Assembly (NCBI RefSeq): GCF_900105165.1
Contig: NZ_LT629740.1
Location: forward strand, 4,154,001 to 4,218,000
Direction of reading: 5' to 3'
Length of the DNA: 64,000 bases
Source: Mucilaginibacter mallensis
Lineage (GTDB): Bacteria > Bacteroidota > Bacteroidia > Sphingobacteriales > Sphingobacteriaceae
Below, piece after piece: positions 50,640 to 60,400 of this stretch (position 1 is its first letter; each line of letters starts with the position of its first letter). A program made the position numbers and the translations under genes. The notes under the pieces are model-generated. The model saw only the letters and a list, made by a program, of their open reading frames with translations. It was not told where the DNA came from and did not search any database.

Positions 50640-51581
50640 TCAAATAAGTTGTGTTCTTACCTCAACCGGTGTTAACGATGTTTGCTTTTTAAAGAAACTT
50701 GAAAAATGAGATAATTGCTCAAAACCCAAACTATAAGCTATTTCGGAAACGTTCATATCAGTTTGTCGCAGCAATATCTTGGCTTCCTGTATTAAGCGGC
50801 TGCTTATATGTTCTGTTGTTGTTTTACCTGTACTTTCCTTTAAAACCTTGTTTAAATGATTGCTGTGAACTGCTAACCTATCGGCATAATCTTTGGCGGT
50901 ACGCAGGCTTACCCTTTGTTGTGCCGATGCTATGGGGAACTGCCTTTCAAGCAATTCAATAAATAAGGAAGAAACCCGTGCAGATGCATTATGGGTATTA
51001 TTATAGGTGGTTAAAGGCTCCAGCTTTTGCCCGTAATGGATCATTTCCATTACAAAGTTGCGGATCAGGTCATACTTATACAGGTAATTGGATGCGATCT
51101 CCTCCTGCATTTTTTTAAATAACAGTTTTATGTCTTCTGCCTGCTTATCTGAGATCTGGAAAACAGGATACCCACCGGGTCGAAATATGGGCAGTTCATC
51201 TAAAACAGCCCCGCTTTTTGATTGCACTAAAAAATCACTCGTAAAAATGCAGAAATAGCCTTTCTGATCAATGTCCTGAGGCACCCATATATATGGGATA
51301 TGTGGAGTTGCAAATACCAGGGCATTCTTTTCAATATTGATCACCTTGTCAGCATATTCAGCAACGTTGCGGCCCTGTACCAGACTTATCTTATAATATG
51401 CCCGCCGATTATACGGCATATGCCCCGGATCTGCTATAAACTTTGATACCAGGTCCTCAACATTGAACACGTTAAAATGCCCTATTTCCTTATTAATACC
51501 CTCGGGCAACAACGAATCCACGCTTTGATCAATAGCGGCTGATGTATCTTTATAAAAATCATCTACAGTATAATCTTTCAT
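50640..51581 (-). CDS. AraC family transcriptional regulator
   Basis: The 313 residues have an N-terminal cupin-like sensor (VEDLVSKFIADPGHMPYNRR, FATPHIPYIWVPQDIDQKGY) and a C-terminal double helix-turn-helix (about 215-310: KDYADRLAVHSNHLNKVLKE, NVSEIAYSLGFEQLSHFSSF and FKKQTSLTPVEVR). It is divergent from the SDR gene, with 190 bp between the starts, and this pairing suggests that it controls the SDR. Confidence 0.93.
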   Translation of the reverse strand: MKDYTVDDFYKDTSAAIDQSVDSLLPEGINKEIGHFNVFNVEDLVSKFIADPGHMPYNRRAYYKISLVQGRNVAEYADKVINIEKNALVFATPHIPYIWVPQDIDQKGYFCIFTSDFLVQSKSGAVLDELPIFRPGGYPVFQISDKQAEDIKLLFKKMQEEIASNYLYKYDLIRNFVMEMIHYGQKLEPLTTYNNTHNASARVSSLFIELLERQFPIASAQQRVSLRTAKDYADRLAVHSNHLNKVLKESTGKTTTEHISSRLIQEAKILLRQTDMNVSEIAYSLGFEQLSHFSSFFKKQTSLTPVEVRTQLI

Positions 51582-51743
51582 AATGCATCCGTATTAATTA
51601 AATTGAATATGATAAACCATTAATTTACCAAACCGGCATTTTAACCTTATCAAATATAACCTTTTACCAGGGCAACAATACCACACATTTGAATCTGATA
51701 AACAATGGATTGAATTGGATAAACTCCCGGCATTTCAGCAACC

Positions 51744-51751
51744 TACCTTTG
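51744..51751 (+). promoter_or_regulatory. -7 box of the SDR gene
   Basis: TACCTTTG matches TAnnTTTG, 20 bases before ATG 51772, and would lie within the coding region if an upstream start were used, which supports 51772. Confidence 0.6.
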
Positions 51752-51771
51752 TTTCATTAAAAAGCAAGAAA

Positions 51772-52548
51772 ATGGAACTTAAGAATAACACTATATTGAT
51801 AACAGGCGGGACAAGTGGTTTCGGCCATGAATTTGCCACCAAATTACTCAACCTCGGTAATATCGTAATTATTACCGGCCGGGATCAAACCAAACTCGAT
51901 CTCATTAAAAAAACACTACCTCAAATCCATACATTTAAAAGCGATGTTAGCGATGCTGAGCAGATTACGCAGTTATACCAACAGGTAACCAGTCAGTTTC
52001 CTGATCTTAATATGCTGATTAATAACGCTGGCGAAATGCGCAAGATCAGTCTGCACGATTCTTCAATAGATATAAATGATATCACCCGTGAAATTGATAT
52101 CAATCTCATAGGTCCTATCCGAATGGTGCAGCAATTTTTGCCTCACCTTAAAAGCAAGCCATCTGCTGCTATATTGAATGTAACATCAGGTATTGCTCTT
52201 ATCCCCTTCCCTATTGCTCCTATTTATGGTGCTACAAAAGCCGGACTTAGGTCATATACCAAATCCCTGCGCATACAATTAAAAAACACCAATATTAAAG
52301 TATTTGAATTAGTTGCACCGGGATCAAAAACACCGCTAAATGATAAGTTTAACAACATGGATGGCTTTGATGAAAAACTATTGATGGAACCGGGCAAATT
52401 AATTGATACTGCCATCAAAGGACTACAAAACGACAAATTGGAAATCTACCCTGGTATAGCCCGCTTATTGCTGATTATGAGTCGTATTTTTCCTGCTTTT
52501 ATGTTAAAACAATTGAGCAAGCCGGGTGCAAAGGAAATGGCAGGATAA
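51772..52548 (+). CDS. Short-chain dehydrogenase/reductase
   Basis: The 258-residue NAD(P)-dependent oxidoreductase has the cofactor loop ILITGGTSGFGHEFA (TGxxxGxG), NNAGEMRK, the active-site Ser in LNVTSGIALIP and YxxxK in YGATKAGLRSY. DltE/YciK-like SDRs have the same layout. The substrate is unknown. It is divergent from an AraC-type regulator. The longer frame from 51715 is not used, since a -7 box lies in it. Confidence 0.92.
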   Translation: MELKNNTILITGGTSGFGHEFATKLLNLGNIVIITGRDQTKLDLIKKTLPQIHTFKSDVSDAEQITQLYQQVTSQFPDLNMLINNAGEMRKISLHDSSIDINDITREIDINLIGPIRMVQQFLPHLKSKPSAAILNVTSGIALIPFPIAPIYGATKAGLRSYTKSLRIQLKNTNIKVFELVAPGSKTPLNDKFNNMDGFDEKLLMEPGKLIDTAIKGLQNDKLEIYPGIARLLLIMSRIFPAFMLKQLSKPGAKEMAG

Positions 52549-52598
52549 TAATGGCGCAATGGCATATAATAAGTCGTCCCGTAAATAACCACTCATTA

Positions 52599-52619
52599 GA
52601 TTCAGTTTGCAACTGAATC
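52599..52619. repeat. GATTCAGTT-TGC-AACTGAATC hairpin
   Basis: A perfect 9-bp stem with loop TGC. It is related to 8746-8768 and 21592-21614, with GATTC/GAATC replacing GGCTTC/GAAGCC, a compensated change. Confidence 0.75.
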
Positions 52620-52811
52620 CTCCCGATCGTGAAAATTCACAACTTTCTATCCTCCCGGGTTATAATTAGTATAGTAATTGAAAAAATAATATTATGATAT
52701 AAAGCTTATTAAATAATATATTTATACCATATTACATGTAGCGTAACATATGCTGCAAAGCCAATTTATTTTAATACTTTTTAAGTACTAATTCTGATTA
52801 AACCTGTTTAC

Positions 52812-53363
52812 TTGAAAAAAATATTTGCAATAGCTATGCTTGTGCTGTTCCTTTTTAATTTGGGCGGTTACCAGCTGTTGTTTCAATATTTTATTTATGA
52901 GTCGGATGTTTCTATCACCCAGCAGATCAATAACAATAACTATAAACCTGCCGACCTTGTTGAGGTAAAGATCCCTGTCCAACTGAATAATTTTCAAAGC
53001 TGGGATGAGTTTAAACCCGTTAGCGGGCAGGTAAAGGTTAAAGATAACTGCTACAATTACGCGGCACTTAAAATGACCCGCGATACCATGTACCTCATGG
53101 TTATCCCCAACCATGATAAGGCGCATATCATAAATGCGAAAAATATATACGCCAAACAAATAAATGGCATCCCGCTAAATAAAAAGAGCCACGAGCAAAC
53201 CACTAAAAAAGCCAATACCCTAAGCGAGTATAATTTACTGGCTTTACAGGATATATATTCCCGCTATGGAATATTTCTTACACAAACCAACAAGCCTGTG
53301 TCGCTAAAATTCGACAGGCCTTTTATCGAATCTCCTGTTAAACCGCCGAACTTCATCGGCTAA
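52812..53363 (+). CDS. Exported protein of unknown function
   Basis: The 183-residue protein starts at a TTG (52812) with a good signal sequence MKKIFAIAMLVLFLFNLGGY; the next ATG at 52836 would cut the signal, so TTG is preferred. The mature protein is unlike any family I recognise: YKPADLVEVKIPVQLNNFQS, CYNYAALKMTRDTMYLMVIP and a Pro-rich end PVKPPNFIG. It stands alone between the SDR gene and the haloperoxidase group. Confidence 0.65.
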   Translation: MKKIFAIAMLVLFLFNLGGYQLLFQYFIYESDVSITQQINNNNYKPADLVEVKIPVQLNNFQSWDEFKPVSGQVKVKDNCYNYAALKMTRDTMYLMVIPNHDKAHIINAKNIYAKQINGIPLNKKSHEQTTKKANTLSEYNLLALQDIYSRYGIFLTQTNKPVSLKFDRPFIESPVKPPNFIG

Positions 53364-53589
53364 AACTGCTTTTAAGCTTCCATTCTGCTTTGTATTATTA
53401 TTACAGAGTGTAATTCAACAAGGTTATTGCAAAAATCTGCATGGGCCTGGTTTATACCTGCTGAATTCAAGTTTATAACAGTTTCACCTTTATGCGGTTA
53501 ATCTATACGCTTGCAATTAAATGTATAGTTGACAGTATTTTCACCGCACATAATCACCTTTTTACTTAAAATCATTTCAATTAATAAAG
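53364..53589. other. Promoter region of the haloperoxidase group with nested inverted repeat
   Basis: TGCGGT (53493-53498) and ACCGCA (53543-53548) enclose CTATAC (53503-53508) and GTATAG (53523-53528). It might be an operator. No gene or confident -7 box is seen. Confidence 0.45.
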
Positions 53590-54525
53590 ATGATGAAATC
53601 TTTACTTCTGTATTTTTATAGATACTGCTTACTCATATGCTGTTGCCTGGCCCTGCCTAAAATGGTTAGTGCCCAAACAGATGCCGATGCCCTCATGATT
53701 CCTAAGAATTTTTATTGCGCGGGTGCTATGTTTACCAACAACTCCTGGAAAAATTACTGGGAAGGAACTTTTAAGCGTGATAATGGCAACTTAGGCACCC
53801 TAACTACAAACACCTACAGTATTTTTGGCAACTATGGTATTTTCAATAATCTCGATGTTTTATTTAATGTACCCTATGTTACAACCAACGCGTCAGCCGG
53901 AACGCTCAAGGGGCAGCAAGGCTTTCAGGATCTTTCGCTTACACTTAAATGGGAGCCTTATAAAACAAAGATTGGCACAGGTATTTTCAGCACTTATGCC
54001 TTCCTTCAGGGTTCCACGCCGTTAAGTAATTACCAGCCGGATTTTCAGCCAATGTCAATCGGTTTGCATAGCGAGGCAGCGGCAATCAGAGCACTGGTTA
54101 ATTATCAGATCAGCGGGTTTTTTCTTTCGGCATCGGGCCAGTACATCAGGCGTAATGATATCACCATTGATCGCACTGCATACTACACAACCTATTTAAT
54201 AAATAGTAACCGTGTTGATATCCCAAATGCCAATAATTACATGCTCAGCGCCGGGTACCGCAGTCCGCAGTTTAATGCACAGTTTATGTTTGAACAGTTT
54301 ACCTCATTGGGAGGGTTCGATATCCGCAAAAATGATATGCCTTTCCCAAGTAACACCATGAATTATTCTGAAGCCGGCGTACTATTTAAATACAGCTTCG
54401 ATAGGGTTGCCGGGCTGGAGCTTACTGCCGGCGGCAATTATATTTTAAATGGCAGAAACGTGGGCCAAAGTACAACCATTTACGGTGGTGTGCTTTACCT
54501 GTTCAATCTTTCAAAAACCAAATAA
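53590..54525 (+). CDS. Outer-membrane beta-barrel, transporter-like (MetA-pathway/phenol degradation type)
   Basis: The 311 residues have a signal peptide (ending KMVSAQ), then a barrel with NNSWKNYWEGTFKRDNGNLG, YGIFNNLDVLFNVPYVTTNA, GFQDLSLTLKWEPYKTKIGT and an aromatic C-terminal strand (GGVLYLFNLSKTK). This resembles the FadL-like 'transporter' fold of the phenol-degradation MetA family. It starts a compact operon: 11 bp separate it from the haloperoxidase-like gene. Substrate unknown. Confidence 0.75.
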   Translation: MMKSLLLYFYRYCLLICCCLALPKMVSAQTDADALMIPKNFYCAGAMFTNNSWKNYWEGTFKRDNGNLGTLTTNTYSIFGNYGIFNNLDVLFNVPYVTTNASAGTLKGQQGFQDLSLTLKWEPYKTKIGTGIFSTYAFLQGSTPLSNYQPDFQPMSIGLHSEAAAIRALVNYQISGFFLSASGQYIRRNDITIDRTAYYTTYLINSNRVDIPNANNYMLSAGYRSPQFNAQFMFEQFTSLGGFDIRKNDMPFPSNTMNYSEAGVLFKYSFDRVAGLELTAGGNYILNGRNVGQSTTIYGGVLYLFNLSKTK

Positions 54526-54536
54526 AAACAACCGAC

Positions 54537-56090
54537 ATGAAAAAGTATATACTACACAAATTCACACTGGTTGCTTTATTAGCACCTGTTTTTTTAGTGT
54601 CATGCAATAAAAATGTAATTGACCCAACCAGTAAGTATACAGCGCTCGATCCAACTAATATTGATCTGAATGCCGACACCTGGAAACCTATCCTCGTAAC
54701 TGATCCAACCGTATTTACCGTTGCAGCGCCTGATGCTGTTACTTCGCCTGCATATGTTAATGATCTGAATGAGATCAAAGGATACCAAAGCGGTTTAACC
54801 AGCGATCAGCAGGCGATAATTAATTACTGGAGCGCGGGTGCCGTATTACGATGGAACGAGATTCTGCGTGATCTGGTGGCTAAACACAATTTACCTCCAT
54901 ATCAAAATGATGATGGGAGCTATCCATTTCCAAGTTCCACCAATCCGTTCGCTTACCCGCAGTTCCCGTTCTCTAACCCTCCATATGCGGCACGGGCTTA
55001 CGCTTATGTGAGCGCGGCCCAGTATGATGCGTTGGTAACTGCTTATCACTTTAAAAAGCTGTATAACCGTGCAGCGCCTTACAATATGCAGGGCATACAG
55101 GCATTAATACCCAAATCGGCTTTGCCATCATACCCAAGCGAGGATGCTGTGGTAGCTGGCGCTACTGTGGAGATCATGAAGTTATTGTTCCCAACGGAAG
55201 TGGCTTACATAGAGCAAAAAGCCGCTGAAGAAATGCAATACCGCATAATGGCAGGTGCTAATGTGCGTGGCGAGCTAACCGCGGGCCAGTTGTTAGGCAC
55301 ACAGGTAGCTGATGTATTTGCAGCACGTGCACGTGCCGACAGGGCCGGAAAAGCCATCGGAACACCGGCGGAATGGTTATCATTACAAAGCAACGCAACC
55401 TCACGCGGCGATCAGTATTGGGTGAGCCTTGAATCACCTGCACGCCCGCCTCAATTGCCCTTATTCAGCAAAGTGATCCCGTTTTTGTTTGATACCCTTA
55501 CCGTTGTGACAATGCGCCCGGGCCCGCCAAATTTAGCAGGCTCACCGGCCTTTCAAAAAGAAGTAGCTGAAGTACTTTACTATAGCCAGAACGCTACCCG
55601 CGATCAGCAGGCACAGGTTAGTTTCTGGGCTGATGGCCCCGGCACTTATACCCCTGCCGGACATTGGAACGCAATCGCTGCCGCCGAGTTTGTAAAGCAA
55701 AATTACAGCGAGGTACGCTGGGCACGCAATTTCGCCCTGCTTAACATGGCCGAAATGGATGCCGCAATCTGCTGCTGGGATACCAAATATTTCTATTTTA
55801 ACGAGCGGCCTACACAGGCTAATCCTAAAATTAAAACCTATACCGGCATCCCCAATTTTCCATCATACACCTCGGGGCACTCCAATTTTAGTAGCGCCGC
55901 GGCAACTGTGTTAACCTACTTATTGCCTGATAGAGGTACAAAGTTTACCGATCTGGCTCAGCAGGCTGCACTATCAAGGCTATATGGCGCTATACATTAC
56001 CGCAGCGATATTGAGATAGGGTCGCAAACAGGTGCCAAAGTGGGCCAATATGCGGTACAACGCGGACAAACAGACGGCGCCGGAAATTAA
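54537..56090 (+). CDS. Vanadium-dependent haloperoxidase-like (PAP2 superfamily) lipoprotein
   Basis: The 517 residues begin with a lipoprotein signal (VFLVSCNKN, Cys23) and contain the PAP2/vanadium haloperoxidase triad in the last 120 residues: KYFYFNERPTQ (K-x6-RP), FPSYTSGHSNFSS (PSxxSGH) and LSRLYGAIHYRSD (SRxxxxxH). The N-terminal 390 residues are helical (WSAGAVLRWNEILRDLVAKH, PYAARAYAYVSAAQYDALVT), like bacterial vanadium chloroperoxidases. Halogenation or phosphatase activity cannot be told apart by eye. It is anchored on the periplasmic or outer-membrane side and sits between two barrel genes. Confidence 0.88.
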   Translation: MKKYILHKFTLVALLAPVFLVSCNKNVIDPTSKYTALDPTNIDLNADTWKPILVTDPTVFTVAAPDAVTSPAYVNDLNEIKGYQSGLTSDQQAIINYWSAGAVLRWNEILRDLVAKHNLPPYQNDDGSYPFPSSTNPFAYPQFPFSNPPYAARAYAYVSAAQYDALVTAYHFKKLYNRAAPYNMQGIQALIPKSALPSYPSEDAVVAGATVEIMKLLFPTEVAYIEQKAAEEMQYRIMAGANVRGELTAGQLLGTQVADVFAARARADRAGKAIGTPAEWLSLQSNATSRGDQYWVSLESPARPPQLPLFSKVIPFLFDTLTVVTMRPGPPNLAGSPAFQKEVAEVLYYSQNATRDQQAQVSFWADGPGTYTPAGHWNAIAAAEFVKQNYSEVRWARNFALLNMAEMDAAICCWDTKYFYFNERPTQANPKIKTYTGIPNFPSYTSGHSNFSSAAATVLTYLLPDRGTKFTDLAQQAALSRLYGAIHYRSDIEIGSQTGAKVGQYAVQRGQTDGAGN

Positions 56091-56176
56091 TTATCAATCC
56101 ATTTAAATAACCAATAAAAGCAGGTTAGCTCCTTAAATAAATAGCGAACCTAAGCAACCTAAGATTAAAAGAAATT

Positions 56177-57271
56177 ATGAAAACTATAACAAGAACTACT
56201 TTAACAATTTGCTTACTTACTTTACTTGTACAAACACAAACATTCGCACAGGGCTGCGTAGCCATCAGGAGTACAGGTGGTATCTGTGTGATGAATGAAC
56301 ACCCCGACAGCACTGAAACAAACGGTAAAAAAGGTTACTGGATATATAATAATAACGACCGTTACTATAAATCGTTCAGGCACTTTATAGGCAAGCAGGA
56401 ACAGTTTCAGCGCACTGCCTTGCACAACAATGTTATCAACAAGGTTTTTACCCAGGATAACACCTTTACAAGGGTATTTGACGATCGCTGGTCGGTATCC
56501 GCTGATCTGCCGATCGCTGATAACAGCCGTTCACAATTGGCAGGTACCGGCCGTTTCAGTACGCATTCGTTTGGTATAGGCGATATCAGCGTTACCGGTT
56601 TGTACTGGCTTTTCGACCCCAAAAAAGCTACGAAAGGAAATATCCAGGCCGGTTTGGGCCTGAAATTCGCTACCGGGCAGTATGATTACCAGGATTACTT
56701 TAAAACTGCCAGCGGCAGCAGAGTATTGGCCCCGGTTGATCAATCGATACAATTAGGCGATGGTGGTACAGGTGTAGCCCTTACAGTAAATGCCTACTAC
56801 AATTTCACCCATACCTTTGGCTTATATGGCAACTTCTTTTATTTAGCAAACCCACGCGATGTAAACGGCACTCCAACATCTACAACCACTCCTGCCAGCG
56901 CTACCAAAATTGCTGTTACCAGCGATGTGGAGAGCGTACCCGATCAGTACCTGATCCGCTTTGGAGCAAGCCTGGCCGTGCATAAGTTCAATTTCTCATT
57001 AGGCATGCGCGATGATTGCTTACCGGTACATGACCTTATAGGCGGTAGTGACGGTTTCAGAAGGCCGGGTTATATTATAGCTGCTGAACCCGGTATAACT
57101 TACAGCTTTAAAAATATCGCCTTATACGCGTACGTGCCAATCGCTATTATCCGCGACCGAACACAAAGCGTACCCGATATTCGCCAAACTGAACTTACCG
57201 GTACTTACGCACATGGCGATGCCGCTTTTGCTGATTATGTAGTGAATGTGGGTATCTCTGTTAAATTTTAA
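56177..57271 (+). CDS. Second outer-membrane transporter-like barrel of the haloperoxidase group
   Basis: The 364 residues have a signal peptide (ending TQTFAQ), a short Cys-containing segment (GCVAIRSTGGICVMNEHPDS), then a barrel with WSVSADLPIADNSRSQLAGT, GIGDISVTGLYWLFDPKKAT and a C-terminal strand VNVGISVKF. It resembles the MetA-pathway transporter type, as does the first barrel, but the two are only loosely similar. It is 86 bp after the haloperoxidase-like gene, and a terminator follows. Confidence 0.75.
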   Translation: MKTITRTTLTICLLTLLVQTQTFAQGCVAIRSTGGICVMNEHPDSTETNGKKGYWIYNNNDRYYKSFRHFIGKQEQFQRTALHNNVINKVFTQDNTFTRVFDDRWSVSADLPIADNSRSQLAGTGRFSTHSFGIGDISVTGLYWLFDPKKATKGNIQAGLGLKFATGQYDYQDYFKTASGSRVLAPVDQSIQLGDGGTGVALTVNAYYNFTHTFGLYGNFFYLANPRDVNGTPTSTTTPASATKIAVTSDVESVPDQYLIRFGASLAVHKFNFSLGMRDDCLPVHDLIGGSDGFRRPGYIIAAEPGITYSFKNIALYAYVPIAIIRDRTQSVPDIRQTELTGTYAHGDAAFADYVVNVGISVKF

Positions 57272-57286
57272 CCTCCACTAAATAAT

Positions 57287-57333
57287 AAAAGCTAAGCCTT
57301 ATTATCAATAGCTGATAATAGGCTTACGCTTTT
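57287..57333 (+). terminator. Terminator after the haloperoxidase operon
   Basis: AAAAGC and TAAGCCTTATTATCA pair with TGATAATAGGCTTA and GCTTTT around a short loop (one bulged T). It separates the three-gene operon from the VCBS gene. Confidence 0.88.
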
Positions 57334-57400
57334 AATAAGCACTTAATTCTTTTGCCAATTACTTTTATATTTTTACCATACCAAATTGATCAGCCTCAAA

Positions 57401-60400
57401 ATGAAGAATATTCTTATTCTTTTATGCATCCTTTTCCCGGCATTATTCTTCTCCTGCAAAAAGGCTACGCTATTTGAGCAAATACCCGCATCATACTCAG
57501 GTATAGATTTCAACAATAAAATAACAGAGAGTTTTAGTATTAACCCTTTGGATAAGATCAACATTTATAACGGTGGCGGCGTAGGCGTAGGTGATTTTAA
57601 TGGCGACGGGCTACAGGATATTTATTTTGTGGGCAACCAGATATCAAACCGCTTATACCTTAATAAAGGCAATATGAAGTTTGAGGATGTTACTGCCGAG
57701 GCTGGTGTAGGCGGTATAGGCGGCTGGGGAAGAGGTGTTGCCGTTGTAGATATTAACAATGACGGTTGGCCGGATATCTATGTTTGCAATACCCTATTAG
57801 ATGACTCAACCAAAAGGCGAAACCTGCTCTATATAAACCAGGGACCGGATAAAAATGGCGTGCCTCATTTTAAAGAAATGGCTGCCGAATATGGTTTGGA
57901 CCTTACCGTGCAATCAACCATGGCTACATTCTTTGATTATGACAATGACGGCGACCTGGATATGTATCTCACCGTTAATGAAGCCGACCCAATTGGCACA
58001 AGTTTATTCAGGGCTGCTAAAAAAGGTGAGATTAAGGGTTCGGGCAGGCTTTTCCGCAATGATTGGGACCCTGTTTTAAAGCACCCGGTATTTCATGATG
58101 TTTCAAAACAAGCAGGTATTCTTAAAGAAGGCTTTGGCCATGCCGCCACTATTGTTGATATTAATCGGGATGGCTGGAAGGATATTTATATCACCAATGA
58201 TTTTTTGCCCGACAATATCCTGTTCATCAACAATCACGACGGTACCTTTACTGATAGATCAAAGGAATATTTTAAGCATACGTCCTTAAACGCCATGGGG
58301 CAGGATATTGAGGATATTAATAATGATGGCCTTGCTGATATTGTTGAGCTGGACATGAACCCGCCCGATAATTTCCGCAACAAAATGTTCATGGGAAACG
58401 ACAATTACTCGTACTATAAAAACTTCAATCATTATGGCCATCAGTACCAGTTTTCGCGTAATACATTGCAATTGAACCAGGGGCCGCGTGTAGGGCAAAA
58501 TGATTCAATAGGTGATCCGGAATTTAGTGAGATCTCTTTTTTAAGTAACATAGCCCAGACCGACTGGAGCTGGTGTCCGCTGCTCACTGATTTTGACAAT
58601 GATGGTTACCGCGACCTGATCATAACCACAGGCTACCCCAGGGATGTAGCCGATCATGATTTTATGAACTTCAGGGCGCAATCTTATTTTACGGAGAGCA
58701 AGTTGAAAATTCTCGATCAGATACCGATAGTAAAGATCCCAAACTTTGCTTTCAGAAATAATGGCCATCTGCAATTTGAGGATGTAACCGCTAATTGGGG
58801 ATTCGAAAAGCCTGCATTCTCCAATGGCGCGGTATATGCCGATCTCGATAATGATGGCGACATGGATGTGATCATCAACAATATTAATGATGAGGCTATG
58901 ATCTACAAAAACACCCTCCGCGAAAAAAATAAAGACAACTCGCATTACTTACATATAAAATTTCAGGGTGGTGAGCTTAACAGGGACGGCATAGGCGCTT
59001 TTGCTGATATCTATTATGATCATGGCAAACACCAGGTTTATGAGAACAATCCGTTCAGGGGCTATATATCAACCATACAAAACATGGCCCATTTTGGTCT
59101 TGGTAAAATTGCCGTGCTCGATTCAGTTGTTATAAGCTGGCAGAATGGCAAAAAACAAGTATTACTAAATGTAAAAGCCGATCGTATGCTCACGGTAAGC
59201 ATAGCAAACGCGTCAACGCTTTATCCAAACAAGCAACCCGAAATTGATAAAGAATCCCTTTTCCGTGAAGTGACGAAAATGCTGGGCGTAAACTATACCA
59301 ACCAGGATAGCGATTTTGTCGACTTTAATATCCAAACATTGTTGCCGCATAAGCTCTCAGAATATTCGCCCGGTTTGGCAGTTGGCGATGTGGATGGTAA
59401 TGGGTTTGATGATATTGTAGTAGGCGGCACATCCCGTTACCCGGCTCAACTATTTTTACAGCAACGCGATGGCAAATTTATCCAGCGGGCTCTATTGCCA
59501 CCGGGCAATAATAACCCCTATAAAAACATTAAAGACGAGGGCCTGCTTTTGTTTGATGCCAATGGCGACGGCAAACTTGATCTATACATAGCAAGCGGCG
59601 GTTACGCCAACGCATCTGGTTCACCTCTTTACCAGGACAAGCTTTATATTAACGATGGCAAGGGCAATTTTAAAGAGGCTGTGGGTGCCCTGCCTCAAAA
59701 CTATACCAGTAAGCTCTGTGTAAGGGCAGTCGACTATAACAAAGATGGCAAGCTCGATCTGTTTGTATCAGGCAGGGTTGATCCGTGGCATTACCCTAAA
59801 CCGGTATCGAGTATGATACTGCGTAATGATAGCAAGAAGGGCCAGGTAAAATTTACGGATGTAACCAAATCGGTAGCAAAGGATCTGAAAAATATCGGAT
59901 TGGTTAGCGATGCGCTGTTCACTGATTTTGACAATGACGGTTGGCCCGACCTGATTTTGGCTGGTGAATGGATGCCGGTAACTTTCCTAAAAAATGACCA
60001 CGGCGTATTCAAAAATGTAACGGCAGCTACTGGCCTGGGTAACAAGCTGGGCTGGTGGAATACCATAGCAGCCGGTGATTTCAGGCACAGCGGCAAAATG
60101 GATTATATAGTTGGGAACGTTGGCTTAAATACCCTGTTCAAAGCAAGCGACCAATACCCGGTTTATATAACCGCTAAAGATTTTGATAACAATGGCAGTT
60201 ATGATGCTTTTCCATCTATCTTTTTAAAAGATGTGGATGGTAAAATGCAGGAGTTCCCGCTGCATACCCGCGATGATGTTGTTAAACAGATGCTGAGCAT
60301 GCGGGTAAAATTCCAGAACTATAAATCGTTTGCAACGGCTACTATGGACCAGGTGATAACGCCCGACATGCGCAAAGGCGCTATCAGGCTCAAGGCAAAT

